Assembly: GCA_030770425.1 (NCBI GenBank)
Contig: JASJFT010000010.1
Span: forward strand, 310,001 to 374,000
Direction: 5' to 3'
Origin: Darksidea phi
Lineage: Eukaryota > Ascomycota > Dothideomycetes > Pleosporales > Lentitheciaceae
DNA: 64,000 bases
How positions within the stretch are numbered: position 1 is the stretch's first letter; each line of letters begins with the position of its first letter. Made by a program: the position numbers and the translations under genes. Shown here one piece after another: positions 20,438 to 32,856 of this stretch. Below the pieces are notes generated by a model, which ran no database searches, was not told where the DNA came from, and saw only the letters and a program-made list of their open reading frames with translations.

Positions 20438-22604
20438 GACGTCGTTTCCCTGAGTCGCCTCTAAGAGCTCGGAATTGTCACTTTGAGACGAGATTGGTAG
20501 CGGTAATTTAAAAGAAAGTCAGAGGGAAACGACAAGTGAAAGGCTGCGTGTGATAATACTTGAAGAGGGTCCAGGATCTCCCACCTCGGAAGCCGACCAA
20601 TTGTCTGTTGCGCCTGCCGCAGACGACGATTCGTGGTAGCTGCAATGGTTCAGAGTATACGATCGGTGTTCAGGTCTGAATACTGATACGTCGAAGCTAG
20701 AGAGAGAAGATATAGGGCGTCGAGATGATCAGTGGGATGGACTGGGCCTGGATTATATATTAGCGGGGACTGTGACGGCTTGTTTCGAAGTGAGAGGGGA
20801 TGCCCAATGACAAACGCCCAAATAGCACAGTGGTATATCATGAGTAGTGCCGATTGCGCTTGTGAAAATGGTCGACAGCCTTCACTCACCTCCACAGCAA
20901 ATAAGCTCATTATAATCCACACGCCTTCACTCACCCCCACAGCAAATAAGCTCGGTATATATATTAACTTACACCCCATTCTCTCATACTTCGAAACCCG
21001 TGCATCATAGGGATAGTCGTTACATACGTGTACGGCTAGATGGGCTAGTGGAACGGAATCCTGACGCAGGACCGTTAGTGGGCTGTTAAACGGGGTCTTC
21101 TATAACGAAAGTTGCGGAGACTCTGCCACTAGATATCGCCAGATATGAGCCCCGAAAGGTAGCGCTCTATCGGGTCGGAACAGCAGATGCGGGGGTGGGG
21201 TTGTTCGAATATGGCCTCGGGCTATATTTTTTGTTCTTTTTGCTTGCCTTTTTCTGTTTGCCTTTCTTAACGCACGTGATAGGGCCGTAGCTTGTAAAGG
21301 CAAAAGAAGTGAGATGGATGGGACAGAGTGTACATATAATTTGCGTTGAAGGTGGTCTAAAGGGTAAGAGAAAAGAGACCAAACCAACCTCAGTCATGAT
21401 GCATGTACTCACACTAGTGGGCGGCCCACTCTGGTAGTAGCCATGTAAAGCCTTTCCATAGGCAATAATTGTGCAATAGGCCCCTAGCTAGTAGGGTAGC
21501 CATACGCTACGCTGAAGACATGAGCTGACCATTTAGAGGGTTCGATGGGGAATTCGATGAACCGGCAATACCTTGCTGTAGTGTCCCGAGCGCAATCCTA
21601 GTGAGTAATAAAATGGACACTGAAATCTACTGGAACACCACGATGATGTTCCTCTGATAAAGCGGGAAGTGGTTGGTGTATCAAGGCGCGCTGCTCCTTA
21701 GTGTATATTCGAAAAGATGCCCATTGATGTAGGAATCTTGGCTGACTATGGGGAGATGCTCAGTAGTCCGTTTGTTAGCTGCTTCTAATGCAAACCCCCA
21801 AGGATGGAAAAAAGACAATGAATGCCATGAATCTTTGAGACGAAGGATAAAAGATCGCGTGTGTCAACAAAACGGGAGAATGTAAGAGAAAATGACGGTT
21901 ATAGAATACGACGTGAATGCTAGGTATCGAAAGTGTTCCCGTGAGTATTCTAGTTAGGGTCCGACTTTAATATCTCTTAAGACGATATAGCTGGGACGGT
22001 GACCGATTTTGACGTATCTAATGTAGTAAAAACGCTCGATGACCTAGCTTCGCTTAATCGCCTGTCGTCATCTAGATAGCTTTATAAACTTGAACTATAG
22101 TATTTACAGCAAGCGAATAACCGATGAAGACAAAACGTTAATGGGAGGTAGACCTGCACGATGAGAGGTTTGGAATCATGACATCGGAACAATGTTTCTC
22201 CGCGCCGAGGTTCCACTTCCCTCCGACCATATAACCTTTTCCGACAAGTAGTTCGTTCTCGCTATTCTTCAGTAGACCCTCAAGTCCAATTGTGCCTCCT
22301 GGAAGCGCGCTGAATCTGGTGCCTGGAGCCTACTTTCCCACAATGTCTATTCATGCGCAAGTCCGCAGCTATGCGGAAGTCCGCACTCACTACTCAAAGA
22401 TTGAATCCGCGAACGTGCGGCGTACGATGTCTGAAACCTAATCCTAGAGGAAGACGAGAGATTTGCGCCTCAAATGACGCGTCCTGCCGCGTATATATAG
22501 TTCTCACTCGTCCTTTGCGCCGCATTCGAATTAGGCTCCAGTTTTTACTAAACTGTTAGTGCATACCTAGCCAGCACCTCAAACTCGCTTTCTAATCATA
22601 AACA
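20438..22604. other. Intergenic region, partly AT-rich
   Basis: About 2.2 kb between divergent genes. It contains a 31-bp direct repeat (separate entry) and, around 21940-22110, a TA-rich patch that may be a decayed repeat. A small tandem element (ATGCGxAAGTCCGCA, twice) sits near 22350. No gene supported. Confidence 0.4.
20878..20953. repeat. 31-bp direct repeat, two copies
   Basis: GCCTTCACTCACCTCCACAG... at 20878-20908 and again at 20923-20953 with one mismatch; offset 45 bp. Not in a supported gene; upstream of the GTPase gene on the minus strand. Confidence 0.8.
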
Positions 22605-23719
22605 ATGGGTAGGGCACATTGAACCTAATAGCACATGGAATACATTAACACATTACATTAGAATTCTCTCCTGATATCATCGAAGCATTCTCCAGCTTTA
22701 AATCGGACAAGTCCCTCTTTGCCCTCCCATTGAAGTTCTCTGACTCGACACCGCAACCGCTCACGCCAGTCCCCTATCCTGAAAAGCCCCACTATACGTT
22801 CCAGCAGGCTTTGAACCAGCTCGATGTCGTGCTAGACCCGAAACATGCGCTTTACCTTGTTCTCCGTCGCAACGCCTCGTTCGTCGCCATCACATACGTA
22901 CCTTACCTCGCTAGTGCCGAATCGAGAAAAGTATTTCTTGAGAACAGGACCGAGCTGATTCGGAAACTTGGCGAAGAATACTTTTCTATATCGATCATAT
23001 GCAAAGAGATGGGAGAGATCACGGACGTTCGATCGTGGGATGAACGGGACGGCCAGGGTCAATCATGGGAAGATACGAACAACGGAGGGGAGCAAAGCTC
23101 TGAGAAGCATGAAGACGACGCGGAGGGACTTGATGTGAAGGACCTTGGCTACAAGAAGAGCAGGTGCAGGCTTTGCGATCGGCGTATGAAGAATAGAATC
23201 AATGACGACGCAGTTGAGGCGCTAAGCAGGTTAATCGAAGGTGGCGACTGTGTCCAGATTGTAAGTCATTACAACAACCATACCAGACCCTTGTTCACCC
23301 AACCATAGTCTGTCGACATCCCAACCGAAGTTCTCCAGCTAAACTTCCACTCTCCAAATCTTACACCCTCCCAAGTCACCTCAAGGCTTCCCACAAGCCG
23401 ACCATGTTTTATCTTCTACCGTCACAAAAGTAACCACATCCTCTATTTTATCTTCTACTCTCCAGACAGCGCCTCCGTCCAGGAACGCATGAAACACACA
23501 ATGGCTATACCAGGTCTCGTCAACATCATTGCGAAAGACAATGGTGTGAACGTTGATCAAAAGATTGAGATTCATGACGCTGAAGATCTGGTATTCGAGG
23601 ACAAGGATGAGAGGATTGGACAGTTTCGATCTCTATATCTACGCAATAGTTTCAAGGGCACGGAGTCCACATGGGAGGGCATGGAAGAGTACCAGAAGAC
23701 ACTAGACGCTGTGCGTTGA
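22605..23719 (+). CDS. TWF1: Twinfilin, actin-monomer-binding protein
   Basis: Three exons (22605-22608, 22662-23260, 23309-23719; introns 53 and 48 nt) encode 337 residues; the first exon holds only ATG plus one base, giving MEFSPDIIEAFSSFKSDKSLFALPL. Two ADF-H domains: the first about residues 1-140 (LDPKHALYLVLRR...AITYVPYLASAESRKVFLENRTELIRKLG), the second about 190-325 (FYRHKSNHILYFIFYSPDSASVQERMKHTMAIPGLVNIIAK...VDQKIEIHDAEDL). Length and order match twinfilins, which sequester ADP-actin and cap barbed ends at cortical patches. The linker has a CRLCDRRMKNR segment (two cysteines) that I do not recall from yeast Twf1. The tiny first exon is the main uncertainty. Confidence 0.88.
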
Positions 23720-24716
23720 TAGAGAGCGAGAGTAGTACGCCCAGGCAGGTCTTTGTATGTGCTCAATCAGCGTATTTATGTTTGCGTTCTTAAAAGTCAT
23801 TCTTATTAACAGGTTAGGGTGTTGAGGTCGAATCCCATCGTTGAGTGATATTCTTCTATTATTCAGGAACCCCCTCTGCACATGACCACGCAGTACAAAC
23901 TGCAAGCCTCGCTACTCATCACACTCTACGCAATAGCGTAGGTTTACCGCAAGACACCAGGTACTATCTAGATACTCTTCCGTCGTTTTGGAGTCCTAAC
24001 TGTCTCATGGTTTCTCTCATTATTATCCGTATAGAGCCCCGAAGGGGGTCTTCGCAGGATCATAAGCAGAATTGATTGAAGCGCACCAATGTGTAAGAAG
24101 CTGAATCATTGTATAGAGATTGAAGGGGGGAAAAGAGTCGTACGTAAGATTAAAGTTTCAGTTACGGAGGAAAATTGGGGCGTGGATATCGAGTCATTGG
24201 TAAGTACCTAGATACCAGACTAGCCTCAATGCTATTGCCGATGGCTCTAGATCCTCCTGCCTCCACCAGCTGGGGGTTCAAGAAAATTGTGCGACCATCC
24301 TGGTCGATCCGCTATCGATTGTGCGCAAGGTATTGGGTACGAAGAGCTCGGCACCTTTTCCTTGAGAACATTGCAGAGGCGAAACAGAAGCGAACCGGTA
24401 AGTTCAAGGATGGTGGCGCCAAAAAACGAACTCAAAGGGGTCAAGGTGCCCGTCGTTCATATTGCAGGCTACCCGACTATAAGCGCTGTCCAAAGCATGG
24501 CGATCATGCGCTATTCGCTCCTAGGGCATGGAGGGCCACCTTCGGGCCAGACTTAAGCTCCATCATTTGCGCATGTTTTGCGGTCGGTTGAGGGATCTCG
24601 ATCATGCCACCAGTTCCAAGTCTCCGTAAAAGATGGCACACAAAGACGCAACCTTTCTTCGCCATAGTCTGTACAATCTCCAATATAACCCATCATTCAT
24701 CTCGTATGCTTAATTT
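23720..24716. other. Intergenic, nothing recognised
   Basis: Between convergent twinfilin (+) and beta-glucosidase (-). A frame at 24175-24591 is rich in basic residues but has no family features. An AGGTCGAATCCC word near 23829 resembles a tRNA B-box but no cloverleaf can be built around it. Confidence 0.4.
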
Positions 24717-27403
24717 TCATACAGTGATTTTCCCCGTCAACCTGACATCCCTCGAACTAGCTCCCACATACACGGTAAACTCTCCACTCGGCACAACCCA
24801 CTTCCCGCCGTCCCAAACACTCAAATCCCTCCTCCTCAACTTAAATGTGGCAACTGCGCTGGCTCCTACCTCCAACTTCAGCTTGTTAAACCCACGTAGC
24901 TGTTTCGGCGGCGTAGACGGCGCAGATGCCGGGTATCCAATGTAGAGCTGCGGTACTTCGGCGCCGGATACACCGCCGCTGTTTGTTATCTTTGCGGTAA
25001 CAGTGGCGACAGTTTCGAAGAGGTCGGCAGGCCCGCCGGGGGCTTTCGCGCCTGTTGCTGGGCCGGGTTTCGGGGCACCAGAAATGGCGAGGTCGGCGTA
25101 GGTGAAGTTTGTGTAGGCTAGTGTGATCGTTAGTTCTCGTATCCATCCTCACGAGGGAGTGGTAGCTGCAGAGTAACTTACACAGTCCAAAGCCGAACTC
25201 GAAACGCGGCGTGATGTTGTTCTTGTCAAAGCGGCGGTAATCGACAAAAAGATCCCAGCTACTGTCATCCCCTCCTACAACGGAGGTACCGTAGTCTGAG
25301 GCTTGCTTCGCAATTGTGTATGGGAGCTTGCCACTTGGGGAAGCACTACCGTATAGGATATCAACGAGACCGTTACCAGACTCCTGTCCTGTTACTTGTT
25401 AGCATTTCCAACTCATGTAGAGGCTCCAAATAGCTCATACCAGGTAGACCAGCCCAAACCACAGCAACAACATTCGGGTTATCGATATACGGTTCTAAGA
25501 TAAGCGGCCCCACACTATGGATAACGACGATCGTCTTCTTATTGACGGCGGCAACAGCCTTGACAAGATCGTTCCCGTTGTGCCACGGGTCGAGGTTCTT
25601 TCGGTCGCCAGCGTTCCCTTCTACCGTAATGTATCCTTCGCCGGAATCGGAGTTGATGCAGACGATGGCATACTCGGCATTCTGGGCGGCCGAAGCACCT
25701 TGCTGAGCGTTGTCGTTCGTGGAAGATGTTATAGCTGTACCGTCTTTCTGAGCTTGTGTCTTGATGGCATCGAGAGGCGCGACCAGGTAAGGGAACTCGG
25801 CTGTTCCACTTCCCCAACCCATTGCGAGGGTCCCGTCGTTGCAACCACGATCGGCACTATTTCAAGTCAGAAATTGGCCTCTATGTTATTGGAATAGCTG
25901 CCATACCAAGCGTTCGCACCCTTAGGTGCCACAACAGAATCGCTACCAACGACAGCTACGCTTTTCGGCTTCTTCAACGGTAGTGCGCCACCAGTATTCT
26001 TCAGGAGCACAATACCATCTCTTGCCATAGCCCGCACATTCGTCTTGTGATTCCCACCAACATCCTTACTCCCAATCTTCCACGAGTTGAAGGTTGCGGT
26101 AGGATAACCTTTGTCTTGGCCAGTGAGGTACCACGCAGCAAGGATGCGCTTAACCATATCATCGACACGTGACTGTTGAACCTGCCCGCTTGAGACGGCA
26201 TTTTGGAGCGCTTGATCTGTCAGATTGTCTGTCGAAACCAAGGGTGGGAATTGGGTGGCACTTACCGGGACCCCACAGAACGTTCTTTTTTTCGAAGTCG
26301 CTACACGCTGAATTAAAAAAGATGGCCTTGGGAATTAGAGAAGGTTACTCACGATCCGGGCATGGTCATATCCATGCCGGCATTCGCACTACCAACAGTC
26401 GTGTGCTGAGCTGCTCAAAGTCAATAACTGAATGTTCGAGGAATGTTGACGGCGTTACCGTTCCAATCCGACATCATGTATCCACGGAATCCGAGCTCAT
26501 CCTTCAGAATCTTGTTAATGATGCCGCCATTCTCACAAGCCCACGTCCCGTTGATCTTGTTGTAACTAACACATGATCAGCCGCCAAATCAATCTCTGCC
26601 GCGAACTCATACCCACCTGCACATAAAACTCGCCACATTTGCCTTTACCGCATCTGCAAATGGCCAAAGATAAAGCTCATGCAACACTCTATCCGGGATT
26701 GCACTACTCATCCTGTCGCGGTTCGTCTCCTGCTCATTCCCAATATAATGCTTAGCACAAGCCTGCACGCCCGCCTCTTGCATGCCCTCAATCGTCTCCT
26801 TCATTGCAATCCCAGTTAGGTACGGGTCTACGCCGAACCCCTCCCAGTTTCTGCCTCCGGTAGGGATCTTGCCGAGAGGACCAGCGACAGGACCGAGGAG
26901 CACATGGACACCGAGTTGCTTTGATTCTTGGCCAAGGAACGTGCCGCGTTCGCGAATGAGGTCGACGTCCCATGTTGACGCTGCGTGAATACCGGCGGAG
27001 AAGGCAGTGACACCTTGTACATAGCGGATACCGAGGGGTCCATCTTTAGGTGGTGAACACAATGAGGTGAGATGGAGCGATACGATGGATTACCTTGTAG
27101 ACAAAGCGATGGATATCCAATGGAACCAGCTGCTTTCGTGTTTCCTACGCAGTTTCCACCCTGCCATCCTGTACCAGTAACAATGCCTACTTTGTCGGCC
27201 GAAGAGAGCTTCGCAAGCGCAGCAGTCGCCTTGGTATACGCATCATCCCAGCTAATGACCGCTCGCTTGGAGGAAGAATGCTCAGGTGGGATAGCTGTAT
27301 AGTATTAGTCTAATGCACTCTGATTGTGGATATGTCATAACAAGTTACCAGAAGCCTGCGTCCAAGCCGCCGAAGCCAACAATGGTAGGATATGCTGTCG
27401 CAT
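24717..27403 (-). CDS. Secreted GH3 beta-glucosidase
   Basis: Ten exons on the minus strand, with introns at 27295-27348, 27044-27093, 26566-26616, 26411-26458, 26301-26352, 26229-26265, 25857-25906, 25389-25440 and 25118-25181; all phases agree and give 742 residues. The signal peptide is MRQHILPLLASAAWTQASA. GH3 N-domain motifs: DGPLGIR, the KHYIGNEQE substrate-binding block, SFMCSYNKINGTWACEN, and the nucleophile Asp in GYMMSDWNAQHTTVGSANAG. The GH3 C-domain has ARDGIVLLKN, GANACADRGCNDGTLAMGWGSGT and SGEGYITVEGNAGDRKNL, where the general acid/base Glu is expected. A fibronectin-III-like domain ends the protein (RFEFGFGLSYTNF... to GKITV). It hydrolyses terminal beta-glucosyl residues outside the cell. 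The exact substrate is not inferable. One intron is only 37 nt. Confidence 0.93.
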
Positions 27404-28336
27404 CTTTACTGATCGCCCATTCAACTTCTACACAATACGCAATCGCAGAAAAAAAACCAAAAGGCACGACACTCCTATTATAAGTACCACGGCAACCGCT
27501 CATCCGCGGACTCTCAGGCGCCATCCATGATTGCACGGAAGAATCTGCGCCCTGGTCGGTACCTTAGCATCACTAACCATTCACTCGGCGAATACACCTT
27601 CCAGGTTTTCGATGAACAGAGAGTGTGTGGGGTATATTGCTAAAATTGCACTTGGTAGTTGCCAGATTGAGGCGATGGGCCGACCTCGTATGGGCTTAAG
27701 ATGTGGCGGGCCGTTACTCCAGGGTAATTGCTCGATTGACAGGGATTCGTTTCGGGTAAGATCCGACCGAAAGGACGGCATGGGAGAAAACATCAGCGGG
27801 GACGCCTGGAGGGTTAATAAATATTTATTAGTCGTGCATTTGTGGTATGCATGCGCCGACATACGGCTTGGAGCCTCACGTCACGCGGGGCTGTAGCCAC
27901 GGAAGCCCCACAGTACCTGAATCGTAGGCTAGGAGGTTGCTATTTTGTACTGTCATAGTAAGCTGCCGTGCCTTCAGTAGGTCAGCACTCGACTAAGGTT
28001 CTTAGTTACTGAGTGGTGCTCGGAGCGACAGAAGAGGGAGGGTTTCCTGTTATTGATGCCCTTCGAATCCTTCGAAGGCGCGATTCCGAACGTCTTCCCA
28101 ACCCTAATGGAGCCTATTGCCAATCATCGGCTTTCTGATCAACCAAGAACGCTTCTAGGCCCTACCTCGCCGGAAAATGCTCTCATGTTTGCACCTCATC
28201 AATCATAATCGTTAACAATATATTACATTACAATCGGACAGCCCTTTCATGAGCGTCTGGCGGGCTTCACTGCTAGGGAACATGCGTCGACACAGTAATC
28301 AACCTAACTCCTGTAATGAACATCTGCTGATCATGT
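27404..28336. other. Intergenic, nothing recognised
   Basis: Promoter side of the beta-glucosidase gene and 3' flank of the regulator pseudogene. No supported frame or RNA. Confidence 0.4.
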
Positions 28337-29905
28337 TCATACATAATTGGCATACTCGCATTCATCATCGACCTTCAAACAATGAGCACAGGAGGGTCTT
28401 CCTTCAGTGTACTTGCGCCTCCTTGTACGGCAATTGATGCCCCATTCCTAGACCGTTTCTTAATACCGGTCTGCTCGTATTGGCACGTCCACAGGCCTCT
28501 GCAGCATTGGTCACAGGTGGGCTTTGCTTCATTACATTTGAGGCCGTTCTCGCGACATCGCAAGCACTTTCCCTGGACCGGTTATAAGTAGAGGAGTTTC
28601 CTCGTAAACAGCAGCTATCTTGCGTACCTTGGTCAGAGATTGTTGTTGTTCGCCTTTATTAGTCTTCTTTGTGGAGGACATTCGACTAACTTTCGGCGAA
28701 GCAGCAGATTTCTTGCCCTTCTTCTTGGCCGGTGTCTTGGCGGCTCCTTGAGATATGGACATGTCTAGTCCTGGATCGTGGAACCCTTCTTCAATCGCAA
28801 CCTGGCCTGTCTTACTTCGTCTTCTCTTGCGCTGCTTAGTGCTATTGGGAATGCCGTTGGTGGCATTTTGAAGTGCGGAACTATCATTGGCTGCTGCCAG
28901 GGCGGGCAGTGTACTAGAAGCGATCAGCACAGAGAAAAGGATACGAAGCATTTGCGCCTATGTCCAGAAGAAGAGTGGTGGATGAGTTGAGAATTTTGAT
29001 TGCTTGAAGAGAACGTGACGTACCTGTCGCCGTTCACTGATCGGCTTTCCACATCTCGGTGGATTGGGTTATGCTTATAGATTACGTTGATAGCATCTCG
29101 CTTTATGGAGAATTTAATATGTATTGCACCGCCGCAGTCATACGTAGCAAGTTCCCGGTTGCCAGTTTTCCTTTTTCTCTTACTCTCGTCTTCCACGTTC
29201 TCACCTTCCTCCCCTTTCTTGGCGTTACTCTTGCGGTCTCTGTTCTGACGACTGTCGGCGCAAACATATTTGAACCGGGTACCGTCGCTGCCATCAATAT
29301 TCCAGGCTTGGCGTTCGGAGTACTTGAACCTGTCTATGCCCTGGATGGTCTCGATGAATGACCTACGGGACGTTAGAAACTTCCGGCGTGGGGTTGCCCA
29401 CGTGATCATACCGAGCAATTGCCCTCTGCAAGTTAAGCCTCTCTTTGCCCTCAATGCCACGGCACAAGGCATGATGAACAGAGATACTTTGAGGGTAGTC
29501 GGCGGGCTGGAACATGGCATCCAAGCTTGGCTGCTGCGACACGGGGACCGTAATGGTAGATTGCGTCGCGAATACGAATTCGGTGACCACTTCTACGGGG
29601 ATCAAACTTGCAGCGCTCTTCTCCAAATCATTGCGCAACGCGCAGCCCAGTGACTAGATTAGGACAATTTCAGCTGGTGATCCTTACGGAGCGGGCGGAT
29701 TAGATACCTCTGAGGATGGGCAGCGGTAGTAGACGTCCGGTTTAAGACCCCGATGGTAACGGAGACGCAGCTCATCATCCAGGTCGTTCATTGCGTCACG
29801 GGCAATGGATGGCTTTTGTGAAGTCAGGGTGTTGACTGCATAATCTGCTGGCTCGTTGGGTGGCGTTTGTTCGATGTCCTGCCGGTCGGAAGCGTCGGAA
29901 GGGCA
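28337..29905 (-). pseudogene. Zn2Cys6 regulator with a second, frameshifted zinc cluster
   Basis: Spliced minus-strand model: exon ending 29708, 29653-29412, 29362-29024, 28913-28628, 28572 onward, with introns of 54, 49, 110 and 55 nt; phases agree. A conserved-looking region reads IQGIDRFKYSERQAWNIDGS, then KYVCADSRQNRDRKSN and YDCGGAIHIKFSIKRDAINV, then Lys/Arg-rich NLS-like stretches. A complete Zn2Cys6 cluster follows (CLRC, x6, C, x6, C, DQ, C, x6, C). Directly after KKRSRNG the frame leaves the family pattern: one base appears missing between 28440 and 28441. The +1 frame then reads INCRTRRRKYTEGRPSCAHC...EC to a stop at 28337-28339, a second cluster with its third Cys replaced by Tyr (28409-28411). 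The annotated frame stops at 28375. The 5' end is unresolved and abuts AT-rich DNA. It may still be expressed with one cluster. Confidence 0.6.
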
Positions 29906-30240
29906 CTACCTCGCGTAATACCTACCTACATGGTTTGCATTAACATTGTCGTTCTTATTATACAGATAATAATAGAATTTGTAAGTAAAATCCTTTAAAT
30001 AAGTTTATACTATAAACTACTATTCCGGACCAATTATTAGTAAATAGCCTAGGCTATATCTCAATTTATGTATCAGTATCCATATAGCTAGTACTGCTAG
30101 TTAAATTATATAGGCAGAATAACGTTGTTTACTCTTTATTTCTACACATAGAGATAGATATTTACTACAGTAAACTTTAAAATAGTCTGATAAGAATCAT
30201 GCAAGAGCATAATAGTTTATTATAGGCGCTAGTGCGTCGC
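29906..30240. other. AT-rich relic at the 5' side of the regulator
   Basis: About 300 bp of strongly A/T-rich, TA-dense DNA with stops in all frames, abruptly bounded by GC-balanced sequence on both sides. It looks like a RIP-mutated repeat fragment. The regulator's open frame ends at a TAG just inside this boundary, so its N-terminus may have been lost here. Confidence 0.5.
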
Positions 30241-31314
30241 GTCCGCAGCTGAGAGGAGTGACGAACACCTCCCCCAAGCCACCATGATAGCTAAGATTGC
30301 TGGGGCGAGCGTATATGACCAGATACATGATCGGTAAAGCAGAAGGTAGCAGAGGACTGGGTTAGAGCTGAATTAGGATGACACCAACACCCAGACATTG
30401 GGACGTTTGCTGGTTCTTCGGTCGCCGTCCAGGTACTTGTGCAATGCGCACGGACGTATTTGGAGCTATGCTTGTTGGTGATCCATCGGAGCCTTATCTG
30501 TGCACAGTAGAGTATTCGATATAGGTGATAGCATGGAGACTCGACGGAGTTTTCGTTCTGCATTCTGTGCTCCCCTCGCACAGTGGTCTTCTGTTGGCCG
30601 GCAAGGCTGGCGGCACCGAGACGAACATGTTCTGCGGCGGGCCACACGTTGAAGCACATCTGGAGGCGGGCGCAGTAGATGCTGTTTATAGGCTGGCGGT
30701 AATGAAAGCGAAAGGGCCTGCATTGTGCAAAAAGGCACATCATTAGCTCGCTTTAGGCGTCCGCCGCGCATGGGGCTTAGCTCCGCTCGAGAGGTCCGCT
30801 GCCAATGTTGGACCTCACCTGCCTATACACTCTCAAGCGCTCTCCACGCCTCACAGTCACTGCACCGCGCCCCCTCCCAGCGACACCGTGAACACGTCCG
30901 CCGACGCTGCACCTGCAGCTGTCATTGCACGCTGCTCGCCCCCCGCTGCGTCACCTGTCGGCTGCCACTCGCCCGCTTCATTGTTCGCCCTCGGCGGCCG
31001 CTTTGAATCCTCGAGCGTTCTGACGTTTCGAGTTTCAACGACAATACGTGCTTTGCACCTCCTCTTGTGGCCCCGCCTTGATTCATAGGTATGATGTCGC
31101 TGTTCTACCAATGCCGCAGTCGTAATAGCGGAGGTCGACTGACTTGCCTGACTGCTAGGCGCCCTCACTCTTCCGACCCCTCGTTTGGATACCGCCCACC
31201 AGCAGCTTCACCCCAAATCTCATCTTACCGACCTGCATTTCTACGACCCTACTCCGGAACTACTCTCCCGGGAGACCGCCTACCCAAAGACGGGCCGGCT
31301 CCAGCTCCGCCACA
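30241..31314 (+). other. Promoter and leader of cdc42
   Basis: No supported gene. C-rich, CT-dense plus strand from about 30770 fits a long 5' UTR of the Cdc42 gene; an intron in the leader is possible but not resolved. Confidence 0.4.
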
Positions 31315-32148
<834 letters not shown>

Positions 32149-32856
32149 AAGGAAGACCAGTGATCAAATTTCGATTCTAAACCAATCTTTACAGGCCTGG
32201 CGTGATCTTTTTTGGATACCTTGCGGACTGCCGGCGCTATGTGGGTAGCGATGTCTCATGCTTGTTCTGCTTCTTTCTTCCAAATTCAAGTACGTTTTCT
32301 CATCTTGCACAGTGCATAGCAAGATTCTTCGTTGATGGCGGTTGCTTGCCAATGCGAGTGCGTAAGCACCTTGCGGCAATGGGGTAGTTGGTGAGGGGAG
32401 AATACGCGATTGAGATACATGGCTGATCTGGGTCTTTAGAAAGGTAGTATCGACAATTCCCACTCACCTCACCAGCCAGACTTTGTTTTCATTATTTCAC
32501 CTCATCTTTCGCCCAGTTAGCATTCTCCTGCTTGTCGCGGGGTTGCCTGGGGAGCAATGATCTCGCCAGGCGTTACAGTGAAGCAGTCTTAATCTCTCAC
32601 CGTGACATAAATGTAAACACCACCTTTCGCTCGCCTGCCCCGCTTCCATCTCTTCCCACGCTCAACTTTGCTAATACATTGTGCGCAGAAGCTATAGCGC
32701 TTGCTATTGAGCCGCTATTGTTGCCGGAAGATACCAGGTATCAGCTATCTGCGGTCAAAAAGTAGTCTGTATGTGAGCTCCACTTCTCTTACTGCGCAGA
32801 CTTTGCTAATTGGACTAGTATACGCCGACCGCTACCTAGGTTGTGCGAAGGCAGCC
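32149..32856. other. Intergenic, nothing recognised
   Basis: Between two plus-strand genes; probable promoter of the gene at 32857. Confidence 0.4.

Noticed and set aside
23815..23850. tRNA gene suggested by AGGTCGAATCCC
   Set aside because: The word resembles a B-box but no acceptor, D or anticodon stems can be formed around it. The same holds for the TTCGAATC word near 16392.
24175..24591. Basic plus-strand ORF downstream of twinfilin
   Set aside because: Composition is biased without motifs, and it overlaps another frame; no splice partner or family match could be recognised.
28532..28951. Short secreted protein starting MLRILFSVLIASSTLPALAA
   Set aside because: The apparent signal peptide is read-through of the 110-nt intron 28914-29023; splicing joins the downstream part to the conserved upstream exon of the zinc-cluster regulator in frame.
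29356..29415. A second frameshift in the zinc-cluster regulator near 29365
   Set aside because: A 49-nt intron (29363-29411) with GTATGA donor, CTAAC branch site and TAG acceptor restores the frame exactly, so no lesion is needed.
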